Assembly (NCBI RefSeq): GCF_010183535.1
Contig: NC_071330.1
Span: forward strand, 14,117,717-14,181,716
DNA from: Caenorhabditis remanei
Lineage: Eukaryota > Nematoda > Chromadorea > Rhabditida > Rhabditidae
Length of the DNA: 64,000 bases
Direction of reading: 5' to 3'
Shown here: positions 49,201-58,473 of the stretch, piece after piece
How the letters are laid out: every line of letters begins with the position of its first letter
How positions within the stretch are numbered: the stretch's first letter is position 1
Notes under the pieces: model-generated
What the model saw: the letters and a program-made list of their open reading frames with translations, nothing else
Database searches by the model: none
What the model was told of the DNA's origin: nothing
Translations under genes and position numbers: made by a program

Positions 49201-49636
49201 AAAAATTTTCAGTTAGCGGTGAAAAAAATTTTTTTTTCAGAATTAAAAAAATATATAGCCTCGCTTAAACTAGTCATAACTCGCTAGAACGAAGTCCAAT
49301 CGAAAAACTACAAACTACAAAAATGAAGTACTAGATTTGATCTACACGACCATATAAGTTTCATACCTGATAATTGACTGGAAGAGTGTAATAAATCATC
49401 TCAAGTAGAATACAAACTATAATTCCTCCGAGTGAAGTCAACACTTTCCGTTTGAATCTCTCATTCTCCATTACTAAAAACGAAATAAAAAAGTTGAGAA
49501 TCTTCTGAATCACGTAATGAAACATGAATGCGCATGGCACAAGTTGACCGTAATTTTGTAATTTATAGTTTGAGTAATCCGGATAGTAAATTGTATAGAA
49601 AATTCGAATTAGAAGACTGGACAAAGTTTTCCACAT
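46270..49636 (-). CDS. Multi-pass membrane RING-finger protein, paralogue 2
   Basis: Exons 49636-49367, 48013-47724, 46576-46392 and 46346-46270 (TAA) join in phase for about 273 residues. Hydrophobic segments: MFHYVIQKILNFFISFLV, GGIIVCILLEMIYY, VSILIFYIELLPIAWRFF and IIQIWVCLIL. The RING follows: ECSIC at about 195, CGHTVCHGC, CPFC. The end is HAILEIIENEEKNNKNK. Likely a small membrane E3 ligase. With paralogue 3 (50.8-57.0 kb, plus) it forms a head-to-head inverted duplicate that includes shared upstream sequence. Its second intron, unlike that of paralogue 3, is not interrupted by the 3.7-kb element. Confidence 0.88.
46768..46842 (-). repeat. SINE-like copy in RING paralogue 2
   Basis: Reverse copy in the intron before the RING exon. 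The matching intron of paralogue 3 has its own related copy at 56483. Confidence 0.85.
46940..46965 (-). other. Empty target site matching the 3.7-kb element insertion
   Basis: On the minus strand this intron reads GTCTAAAATTGATTCATAAC with no interruption. The homologous intron of paralogue 3 has the same flanks split by the element, with TAAAATTG present on both sides. Confidence 0.92.
48197..48578 (+). repeat. Two SINE-like copies in a ~306-bp tandem duplication
   Basis: Copies at 48197-48272 and 48503-48578 are effectively identical together with their flanks (TTTAGGGTTATGGTAGTGAAC), so the whole segment duplicated recently in the first intron of RING paralogue 2. Confidence 0.88.
48808..49240 (+). 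repeat. SINE-like copy split by a nested MITE
   Basis: The tRNA-like head is at 48808-48885. The tail TTTACTATAAAGTGTA is interrupted by a MITE and resumes as TTTAGGGTTCTGGTAG. Confidence 0.85.
48927..49181. mobile_element. 255-bp TA-flanked MITE nested in a SINE-like copy
   Basis: Terminal inverted repeats CCGTAAAAACTGTATTAGAG and their complement, flanked by TA on both sides. The uninterrupted SINE tail at about 48305 reads GTGTATATTTAGGG, which gives the empty site and shows TA as the target duplication. This is typical of Tc1/mariner-mobilised MITEs. Confidence 0.88.
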
Positions 49637-49689
49637 ATTCTATCCAAAAATCGATAATTTTGGTTCGGATCAAAAATCAATAATTGTGG

Positions 49690-50836
49690 TGGAGTGAGGG
49701 GCTGCAGGGGGATGAATGAATACAGGGGGCAGATGGATATGACGTTGAGCAGCTAATGCGCTCTACTGAACAAATACGACAGTCACGGAAAGGTTACGGT
49801 AGGCGTTCGCACCAGTGTGGGGCTCTGGGAATCTAGAAAACTCAAACAAAAAGTTTTGAAAATTTTTTCAAAATTTTTTTACCGCTATCTGAAAATTTTC
49901 ACTACCAAAACTCTAAATTTACACTAAATAGCAAAAATAAAGAAAACAAAAAAAATTCCCGACATGCGGAGTCGAACCCTGGTAGTCAGATTGGTAGTGT
50001 CTACCTTAACCACTCGGCCACCACTGCACACCTTTTTTTTTTGTTTTTTTCAAAACCTATCAATATGGGTATCAAAATTTCGGAAATTTCACGTAGATCG
50101 AGAATTTACCACCGAAAACTCGGAAAAAATTGAGTTTAGACCAGAATCTACTGACAAAATCGAATTTTTCGTTAAAACTTACCTTTTTCTCTTGGATTAC
50201 TGTATGCAAACACCAAATCATGCACCAGATTTTACGACAACTTGCCTACTATTCAAACAACAAGTTTCCGGCGGTAAAAATAGACGCTAAATTCGAATTT
50301 TCCATTGAAAATTAGCCAGGAGTTCAGGTTAATTGAAATTTTGAAGATTTGCCACCAAAAACTGTTTTAATAACAGCAATTTTTCAATAAAAACAATAAA
50401 CTGAAATTCTAGGGCCATTCATGTTAATATCTGTGATCTACGTGAAATTCCCGAAATTTTAATATCCATATTGATAGGTTTTCAAAAAAAAGTGTGCGGT
50501 GGTGGCCGAGTGGTTAAGGTAGACACTACCAATCTGAGTACCAGGGTTCGACCCCGCTTGCCGGGAATATTTTTTTGTTTTCTTTATTTTTACTATTGAG
50601 TGTAAAGTTAGGGTTCTGGTAGTAAATATTTTCAGATAGCGTTGAAAAAAAATTTGAAAAAACATATTTTCGAATTTTCCAGATTCCCAGAGCCACACAC
50701 TGGTGCGAACGCCTACCGTAACCCTTCCATGACTGTCGTATTTGTTCAGTAGAGCGCACTAGCTGCTCAACGTCATATCCATTCATTCATCCCTCTGCAC
50801 TCCACTCCACCGCAATTATTGATTTTTGGATAGAAT
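49690..50836. repeat. Central part of the inverted RING-gene duplication
   Basis: The upstream segment at 49690-49840 (ACGTTGAGCAGCTAATGCGC, CGGTAGGCGTTCGCACCAGTG) reappears as its complement at about 50690-50800. Between them lie two SINE-like copies in opposite orientation (49960-50035 minus, 50489-50565 plus) and AT-rich DNA. This spacer probably holds the promoters of both genes. Confidence 0.85.
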
Positions 50837-53800
50837 ATGTGGAATACTTTATTCACTCTTCTAATTGAAATTTTCTATACAACTTACTATCCGGATCATT
50901 CGAAGTATAAATTACAAAATTACTGGCAACTGGTGCCATGCGCATTCATGTTTCATTACATGATTCAGAAGATTCTCCACTTTTTTATTTCGTTTTTGGT
51001 AATGGAGAATGAGAGATTCAAACGGAAAGTGTTGACTTCACTCGGAGGAATTATAGTTTGTATGCTATTTGAGATGATTTATTACACTCTTCCAGTTGAT
51101 TATCAGGTATGGAAACTTATACGGTTGTGTAGATCACACCTAGACTTTCATTTTTGTAGTTTGTAGTTTTCCGATAGGACTCATCCCAAGAGAGTTATGA
51201 CTGGTTTAAGCGAGCCTATGATTTTTTTTAAATTCTGAATTTTTTTTTGACCGCTATCTGAAAAAATTTACTACCAGCACCCTAAATATACATTTTATAG
51301 TAAAAATTAAGAAAACAAAAAAAGTTTCCCGGCATGAGGACTCGAACCCTGGTACTTAGATTCCTAGTGTCTACCTCAACCACTCGGCCACCACTGCACA
51401 CTTTTTTTTGAAAACATTTCAATATGGGTATCAAAGTTTCGGAAATTTTATGGAGAATTTGAATGTTTCAATAAAAATGTCTACAATTCAAAATTTTGAG
51501 AAAAAATCGTTAACTAATTTCTCTGAAAATCGTAAAACAAACTAACTACAAAATTGTAGTTCTTAATTTGATCTACATATTCAAACAATTTCAGACACTT
51601 CAAACCTACACTCTAAAAGTGTCAATTCTCATATTTTACATCGAATTGGTGCCGATTGCATGGAGATTTTTCACCACATTCCGGGAGATGTACCGGTTTT
51701 CAGATGCTATTCCGATTTATATTGCCCTCTTTCTGGGAAATAAATTATTGAGATTTGCTCACAAACCGACGACGCCCGGTATCTTCATGGCACTTTCCGA
51801 TTTCTATTTTGTATGGGATGACCGAGTTCTGATGGATCGAAAAGTTCTCGTCCAGAATATTGTTTATGTTACAGTCAAGGAAAGGTGAGTGGCTTTTTCT
51901 TGAATTTTAGATTTTTAGAGGTTCTCCCAATTATTTCCCACAATTTGAGCCTAAAACCAAGGAAAGTCATGAAAAACTGACAGAGTTAGAGATTTTCGAA
52001 AATGTTCGAAAATCTCATATTTTTCAAACTACCGTTACCCGATCAGTTTTGTGTTAAAATCTATGAAACTTATATTTTTGGATTCAGCGCGTTTTCAGCT
52101 TTCAGAAAAGTATAATCATGTCTATGTTCTGAAAATTTTGAGTTTCGGGGGCTAGAGACGCAGAGTGTCTGGTATCTCTGCGCTCTAACCTCCTACATTA
52201 AAACTACCGTAACTCTGTCAGATTTGCCCGGATTGATATAAAAATAAATTTTTAGAAGTCAGGAAGCTGAGAGCTTTCAAAAAAGTAACACGTTTTTAGA
52301 AAATGTCATTTTTACCAAATTTTTGCCATTTTGGTTCTTTCGGCTTACTGTAGGCCAAAAACTCTAATTTTAAGGAATTTAGATTTTTTTACAATAAGTT
52401 TGAATGATTAGCTTTAATTTTACTAAAAATCAGTACGTTATCCTCAAAAATCGAAAAATTATAGAATTTCGAAAATTTTCGAAAAATCTTAAAAATTCGA
52501 ATTCTCATAACTCATTTGAATTTTCGCCAAACGACATAAAAACTATATATTTAGAATCACCTTGTTCCCAGCTTTTAAATAAGTATAATCATGTCTATGT
52601 TTTGAAAATTTTTGAAAAATTGAAAAATGGGTCCCACCACGAAAAATTAAGATTTTGTCTAAAATTGGGCTCTTTATGATTTAACGGGGGTTTTAAGAAT
52701 TAACGGGGGTTTTAAGAATAGACGGGGGTTTTAAGAATAGACGGGGGTTTTAAGAATAGACGGGGGTTTTCGACAAGTTCTATTTACTTATACTAAAAAA
52801 TCCCCAAAATGGTCAGAAATGACTTCAGTCGCTGCAGTATACATTTTTTTCATAGGCTTTTCCAATTTTTTTTGTTTTTTGTTGTTTTTTCTGCATTTTC
52901 TCATTTTACTTATCTATTTTGTACGTCGCGTTGTTCTTTGATCAGAAAAGTGTAATAAATGCCCTCTTTCTTCTTTTATAATTCTGCTGCCTGCATCTTC
53001 TTTCCCCTCCTCTTCTCCATTTCTCTCCTCACTATCTCTTGCCTACTGACAGATGGGTTGCCCGACATTTTCCTTTTTTCTATTACACATACGTTGAGTA
53101 TCGACTAGTTTATTAAAAAGACGTTTTGAATAAATTGTAGAAATATAAAATTACAAGAAACTTGATAATCCATAAATAAATAAACAGTAACAAATCGTAT
53201 TCCTCAGTTCCCCTCATAGTCCATGTAATCATCTGCATTACTTGGTTCCTCGACTCCGGAGTACTCTTCCTCGTCCTCGTCCTCTTCTTCCTCTTCTTGA
53301 TTTGAGAATTCCGTTTTCAAGGCAGAGTACCTTTGCACATCGCAATGCTCTACAACGACACGGCCAACAATGGTGATCATCTGCGCATAAGCCGGATTTA
53401 TGCGATGGTCGTAAAAAATCCTCCAAGTCCTATTGATCCACATCTAAAACAGAAAATGGAATCTTTCAATACGATAAGCAGAACCTCATATCCAGCCTTT
53501 TGCAGTTCAATGCTAATAATTACTTCTGCAGGCACACTGAATGGAGATATTCTGGAAACGGGGATTTCGTGTTGGTCACGATTGTTCGAGTGAAATGAGA
53601 TGAGCTGTAACGGAATGATTCATAAGAATAAATATAACAACAAAAAACCTGTTTAGTGGAATCGAAAATTACTGCGAAAGGAACCAACTTCTGATCGAAA
53701 CTGAGCACAATATTAAAACTAAATTTGAACACTTGAGCTTTTTAATGTTTTCCAAAAACTTACGAGCCTGCAGCATGCAAAATAATGTCAATTACATCAC

Positions 53801-56800
53801 CCGTCATGATCGGCTTGATATGAGCGTGATGAGCAAGTTTATAATCAGAGTTTTTTTTCTTATTCGAAGCACTTTCACTCTCTTCGTTCGAAGGAGTTGG
53901 CACTAGCTCGGATGTGTCACCAAACATTGTAGACAGATCGGACAAACTAGCTGGTTGTTTAGATAGCGGCTGTAATTTGTAATTTAGCAAAACTCATCAG
54001 CTTTTGTCTTACTTTCATCTTGAAAGCGTTACGTACGAGCGGAAATTTTGTCTCTGAACATGGGCAGAACAGCAGAGCAGCGAGAAGCAAAATAAGCATC
54101 GTGATTCAACAGCAGAAAACACACTAATTTTAATTTGAATGTCTGTTTTTATAAAGCCACCAACAGTGGTCGTTCCTGGCACCTTCTGGCAACATGTTTG
54201 GAGTTAGTTGTAAGACAAATTGTGGTAATCAAAATTTAATGTTGTTTGTCTAGAATGCGAACTGTGACCTTCGCTTATTTTCTCTATTCATAGCATCAGT
54301 GCCACTATATGGAGAAGGGTGGTGTCAGGGTGTTAAGAGGAGAAACGCAATTTCTTTCCGGACGGCTTTTGGTCTGGTGCTTGGGAAAGGAAGGGGGTGA
54401 CAGGTTCAGTGCCAGGTGGGCGGGTATAAATGGAGACATATAAATGGGACAACGTTGGAATGCCAATTTATTTTTGAGATTTTCAATTTTAATCCAGATT
54501 CTGTGATCCTGCAAATTGTCGCTCTGTTTGAAACTTTTAATTTCAGACTGTGTATCTCTGTGAGTGTGAAGAATGCGTGAAATAAAACTGCTACTACTCC
54601 TCCTTTTTTTCTCTCTTTATTCTGATGTGATGCCTCAGATATCGAACTTTACCGAGTACCCTGCCCCCGATGATAATGAAAATGAGGAATACTTTTTGGG
54701 AACAAACACAACGGATCTCATTTTTGATATTGAGCACATGGAATACGACAACTCGACAGAATTGATAGTGATGAGCATCGTGATCGTCAGGATGATAATG
54801 GTGGGGATGACGAAGGCGACGATGAGGATGAGGATGATGACGATGATGAGGATGAGGAGGAAGAGGAGGAGGATGATGATCATGAAAACGATGACAAGGA
54901 CGAGAGTGAGGATGAAGGAAAAGAAGCAGATCGTCGTGAAACCAGAACCAGGCACCACAGCAGCAACGATGGATCTGATTCTGATGGCTTGAACGAGTCA
55001 GGCAACAATAAGCTTCGTAGGCCCGCGAACGCCAATTCTAGAACGGTGCAGTCTTCGTCTTCATCCTCGTCATCCGACGCTGATTCCTCCGAAAGTGAGT
55101 ACGTGCTGCCTCGCTCCTCACGATTTGGACAGAGAATGCAAAAATTTGATAAGCCAAGCTCATCATCGGGACCTTCAAATGAAAAAACAAAGGTCAACAA
55201 TGTCAAGGATTCTAAAAGTTCTAAAAAGCAGAAGAGCCGCCAAAAAAATGCACCTCAATCTACATCACCCGCTTTGGCTCGATCCCGAAATTCATCTCCA
55301 CTTTCCTCTGCTGCTGAGAAGGCCGAAATTATCCATGGAACATCTAAAGCCTCCATTAGACGAACTCAACGTGGAAAAGGAAGACGTGACGGAATGGTGT
55401 TCAGTGCAGAGATTCGTCAACAGCAAATGGATAAAAACCATAGGAACTCTGGAAAAAAACCGGCAAGAGGAAAAGGAAGCAGAGGTGGAAAAGTTGCCAA
55501 TCAGCTAAGGAAGGAGAAAGAGGACCGACTGTCAAGAGCAAGGGATGAAGAGGCAAACGAAGATGAAGAAGCTGAAGAGAGGAGGAATCTAATTGCTGAG
55601 AAAACGAAAAAGACGGGATCAAAGAAAACGAAGAAAGCAAAAGAACTTGGGAAAGCTGAGACCCAGGATGCAAATCCGATTGCCGGGAGGACGAGGAATG
55701 CGGCAGCGACGAAGACGAAGGAAGGCAATGAAGTGGAGGAAGCGGAGGCTCCAATCTCCGAGCGGACCAGAAATGCAGGTACGAAGGAACCAAAAGGACA
55801 AGGAAAGAAGAAGAAGAATGGCGGAAAAGGCAAGAAAAACGGCAGCAAGAAGAAAAATTGAGTATTAGAACAATTATCAAGTTTCTTGTAATTTTATATT
55901 TCTACAATTTATTCAAAACGTCTTTTTAATAAACTAGTCGATACTCAACGTATGTGTAATAGAAAAAAGGAAAATGTCGGGCAACCCATCTGTCAGTAGG
56001 CAAGAGATAGTGAGGAGAGAAATGGAGAAGAGGAGGGGAAAGAAGATGCAGGCAGCAGAATTATAAAAGAAGAAAGAGGGCATTTATTACACTTTTCTGA
56101 TCAAAGAACAACGCGACGTACAAAATAGATAAGTAAAATGAGAAAATGCAGAAAAAACAACAAAAAACAAAAAAAATTGGAAAAGCCTATGAAAAAAATG
56201 TATACTGCAGCGACTGAAGTCATTTCTGACCATTTTGGGGATTTTTTAGTATAAGTAAATAGAACTTGTCGAAAACCCCCGTCTATTCTTAAAACCCCCG
56301 TCTATTCTTAAAACCCCCGTTAATTCTTAAAACCCCCGTTAATTCTTAAAACCCCCGTTAAATCATAAAGAGCCTAAAATTGATTCATACCTCAAAATGT
56401 TGAAGTTGTAGATGTTTTTTCATGTTAATATCTGTGATCTACATAAAATTTCCAAAATTTATTATAGGTTTTCAAAAAAAAGTTTGCAGTGGTGGCCGAG
56501 TGGTTAAGGTAGACACTACCAATCTGAGTACCAGGGTTCAATTCCTCCAAGGAGAAAAGTTTTTTGTTTTTGCTAATATAGGTACAACGTGTGGTGTTGA
56601 TGGGTTTTAAATGCTAAAAATGCTGAAAAAGTTGAGTTTTTGACCAAAAATTGGTTTTGGAAGAAAAAAACCACATGAAATTTTTAATAGAATTTCTTGA
56701 TTTATAGCTCAAAAAATCGTAATCGTCTATTCTTATTTCCAGCCGCTCCAAATTCGCTATCGAATGTTCCATCTGTCGATTGGATTACTGTAGTGACGAC

Positions 56801-57043
56801 ATCGACCGTATCCCTCTAATTCTTCCACAATGTGGACATACAGTATGCCATGGGTGTGCTCTAAATTTGCTCACTCACACCAACGAAATCGATTGTCCGT
56901 TTTGTCGGAAGTATGGATTTTCTATCGGTTCGTTCAAAAAAAATTTTTTATTATTTTTTTAAAGAAGAATTTCAGATGTGGACACATTCCAGACGAATCA
57001 CGCAATTTTGGAAATTATTGAAAATGAAAAGAAAAGTAATTAA
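50837..57043 (+). CDS. Multi-pass membrane RING-finger protein, paralogue 3 (intron carries a 3.7-kb element)
   Basis: Exons 50837-51106, 51595-51884, 56743-56927 and 56976-57043 (TAA) join with the same phases as paralogue 2, giving about 270 residues. The protein is near-identical in exon 1 and the RING exon (ECSIC, CGHTVCHGC, CPFC) and moderately diverged in exon 2. Predicted multi-pass membrane E3 ligase. The intron between exons 2 and 3 is 4.86 kb because a mobile element with two genes of its own is inserted. One of these genes runs in the same direction and carries an AATAAA inside the element's TIR, which could truncate the host transcript. The reading frame itself is intact. Confidence 0.88.
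51328..51402 (-). repeat. SINE-like copy in RING paralogue 3, first intron
   Basis: Reverse copy with intact B box and a CTCAACCACTCGG A box (AAGG changed to GAGG). Confidence 0.85.
52668..53166. repeat. Left TIR of the 3.7-kb element
   Basis: Five G5 blocks (two TAACGGGGG, three GACGGGGG types), then about 390 bases that match the right TIR. On the minus strand it supplies AATAAA (53109-53114) past the galectin-like gene. Confidence 0.92.
53204..54099 (-). CDS. Secreted galectin-like protein carried by the mobile element
   Basis: Five exons join in phase: 54099-54013, 53969-53764, 53718-53649, 53604-53485 and 53443-53204 (TGA), about 240 residues. It begins with a signal peptide (MLILLLAALLFCPCS). 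A Ser/Asn/Lys linker precedes a galectin-type beta-sandwich at about 75-195: GDVIDIILHAAGSFNIVLS, LISFHSN, SPFSVPAEVIISIEL, GYE plus WINRTWRIFYDHRINP, then MITIVGRVVVEHC. The strand F6/S-like WINRTW...DHRI pattern and final G-V-V strand are the best galectin marks. The usual sugar-binding HxNPR and WGxEER residues are not clearly present, so glycan binding is uncertain. The tail is strongly acidic (EEEEEDEDEEE). A TATAAA lies about 50 bp before the ATG on this strand. Confidence 0.72.
54100..54572. promoter_or_regulatory. Bidirectional promoter region of the element
   Basis: Between the two start codons lie TATAAA on the minus strand (54148-54153) and on the plus strand (54425-54430, with a second TATAAA nearby). 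A TTTCAG acceptor-like site precedes the plus-strand ATG. Well-formed TATA boxes facing each way suggest independent core promoters. Confidence 0.6.
54573..55861 (+). CDS. Secreted acidic/lysine-rich protein carried by the mobile element, one frame break
   Basis: ATG at 54573 opens a signal peptide (MREIKLLLLLLFFSLYSDV) and an Asn/Glu-rich region with NXT/NXS sites (GTNTTD, YDNSTE). Near 54750 the natural-looking frame shifts by one base. The new frame reads a long Asp/Glu run, then a Ser-rich run (SSSSSSSSDADSSESE), then a Lys/Arg/Gly-rich half ending GKKNGSKKKN at 55859-55861 (TGA). No intron signals explain the shift, so this is a one-base deletion, an assembly error, or a -1 frameshift. 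Total length would be about 429 residues. The polarity (acidic, then Ser, then very basic) recalls polyelectrolyte or matrix proteins. No enzyme domain seen; function unknown. Confidence 0.55.
55876..56374. repeat. Right TIR of the 3.7-kb element
   Basis: Complement of the left TIR. It also has five G5 blocks, but with two GAC and three TAA types, one unit different from the left end. AATAAA at 55928-55933 lies about 70 bases past the plus-strand cargo stop codon. Confidence 0.92.
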
Positions 57044-57502
57044 AAGTAATAATAAAGATTTTTTTGTTTCTTGTTTGTTTTTTGAATAGTCAAAATCAAT
57101 AAAAATGCAAAAATAATTCCAAAAAATCTGAATTTTGCGATTTTTAAAAAAATTTTGTTCAGTGGTGGCCGAGTAGTTCAGGTAGACACCAGGAATCTGA
57201 GTACCAGGGTTCGATTCCGCATACGAGAAAACTTTTTTTTTTTTGCTGATATAGATAGAAAATGTGTTTTGGACCAGTTTAGCACCCGAAAAATGCTGAA
57301 AATTGATTTTTTGGCAAAAAATCTTGAAATTTTTTTTTTCAAATTTTTGAATTTTAGCCAAATCTCAAAAACCCAGAGTTTTCAAACAATTTGGTGTATA
57401 TTATCGTGATCTACATAAAATTTCCAAAATTTTGATACCCATATTGGTAGGTTTTCAAAAAAAAATTTGTAGTGGTGGCCGAGTGGTTCAGGTAGACATT
57501 AA
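56483..57502 (+). repeat. Three SINE-like copies around the end of RING paralogue 3
   Basis: Copies at 56483-56558 (before the RING exon), 57157-57232 (past the stop) and a truncated one at 57466-57502 that breaks after the A box at GTAGACATT. The truncation coincides with the edge of the lmtr-5 inverted duplication. Confidence 0.85.
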
Positions 57503-57533
57503 AAGCTGCTCCATCTGTGTGTCGTTGCGTCCG

Positions 57534-58473
57534 CTCAGGCAACTCAATATCAATCTAATTAGACGCGGCATCAGTTAGATTAGCTTGAATGTTGGCATGA
57601 TTAGATTAATGCCGCGTCTAATTAGATTGATGAGCAATCTTGTAAGATTAATGCGCCGTCTCATTAGATTAGGGTGAAATCTTGTGTAACTTGTGATAAA
57701 ATTTGAAAATTCTTTAGGTAAAAAAAGAAATAGTAAATTTATTCAAATAAAAAACAAGAGTTTTTACAATCGAAATGTATAGAAAAAATATAGAAAATAA
57801 TACAGAAAATTCAGAAATTAGTCGAAAATCCATTGCAATGAAAGTGGAAAAAGTCCTCGTTGTTCTCTGCCCCGCTGCTGTCCATTGTCGTCCACTCAGC
57901 GAATTTTACTGTAAAATGAACGAAATTAATACCAAAAAACTGTTTGATTTCGGAACTCACAAAAGACTTTTTTTTCGAAGCTTGTGTAGAGAGCGCTGAT
58001 GTTGAAGAAGTAGACGATTATACCTGAGCAATGAACTAATATTCACGGCTAATTGAAAGCGAAACAATTTGCTTACCAAAGAATTTATTCATGATTTCAT
58101 CGCAGTGTTGACTTTTCTTCCAAACCGAATGGAAATTGTGGAAGACTGAAGACGACAATTGAAGACTTGAAGAGCCATAGAAACCGAAAAATACAATTTT
58201 TAATAATTGAAAATCGTGAAAAAGTCGATAAAACCGCAAACGAAATTAGTTCGCAACGATTTCAGACTTTCGAGACATAAATAGAGAATTAAAACTTAGA
58301 AAAAAAACATTAAAACAAAAATTGAAAGAAATTTTGCGCGTTTTGTACTGACTTATTCTTGGATCCATGGCGCGAACGAAGTTTGCGCAAGCAAAATCCA
58401 CTAATCTAATTAGATTGTGATTAGATTGATGCGGTTGTAGGATTAGATTAATATTGAGTTGCCTGAGCGGATA
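57534..58473. mobile_element. ~940-bp TIR element with CG target duplication
   Basis: Begins CTCAGGCAACTCAATATCAA and ends TTAATATTGAGTTGCCTGAG, the complement. TCTAATTAGA-type subterminal repeats lie at both ends. The other lmtr-5 flank (about 45820-45842) has the undisturbed site GCGTCCGGATATCTG when read in this orientation, so the insertion duplicated CG only. A 75-codon frame at 57775 has no recognisable domain. The superfamily is unclear. Confidence 0.82.

Larger units (their letters stand above)
52668..56374. mobile_element. 3,707-bp TIR element with two divergent cargo genes, no recognised transposase
   Basis: The ends are GGCTCTTTATGATTTAACGG and its complement. The TIRs are about 499 bp (52668-53166 and 55876-56374) and look nearly identical. 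A perfect 8-bp duplication TAAAATTG flanks the element (52660-52667 and 56375-56382). The empty site is preserved in RING paralogue 2. Each TIR starts with five tandem G5 blocks about 19 bp apart (GGGGGTTTTAAGAATAGAC or the TAA variant). The internal 2.7 kb holds a galectin-like gene (minus) and an acidic/basic secreted protein gene (plus), transcribed outward from a shared 0.47-kb centre. An 8-bp duplication is typical of hAT, P or Merlin elements, but I see no such transposase, so it is either non-autonomous or of an unknown type. Confidence 0.93.

Noticed and set aside
54573..54992. The first-frame tail of the cargo gene (Met/Arg-rich run after position 54760) as genuine protein
   Set aside because: It is the shadow of the Asp/Glu-coding GATGAG repeats in the neighbouring frame, which continues for about 300 more codons.
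52668..56374. Maverick/Polinton identity for the 3.7-kb element
   Set aside because: It is far too short, with no polymerase B, integrase, protease or capsid genes, and the target duplication is 8 bp rather than the 6 bp typical of Mavericks. A derivative cannot be excluded.
9036..57502. Real tRNA-Ser or tRNA-Leu genes
   Set aside because: A and B boxes are present, but the 5' and 3' ends do not form an acceptor stem and all copies share a non-tRNA tail, so they are tRNA-derived repeats.
57775..57999. A 75-codon frame inside the 940-bp element as a transposase fragment
   Set aside because: No DDE-like or zinc-finger pattern visible and too short; left as non-coding.
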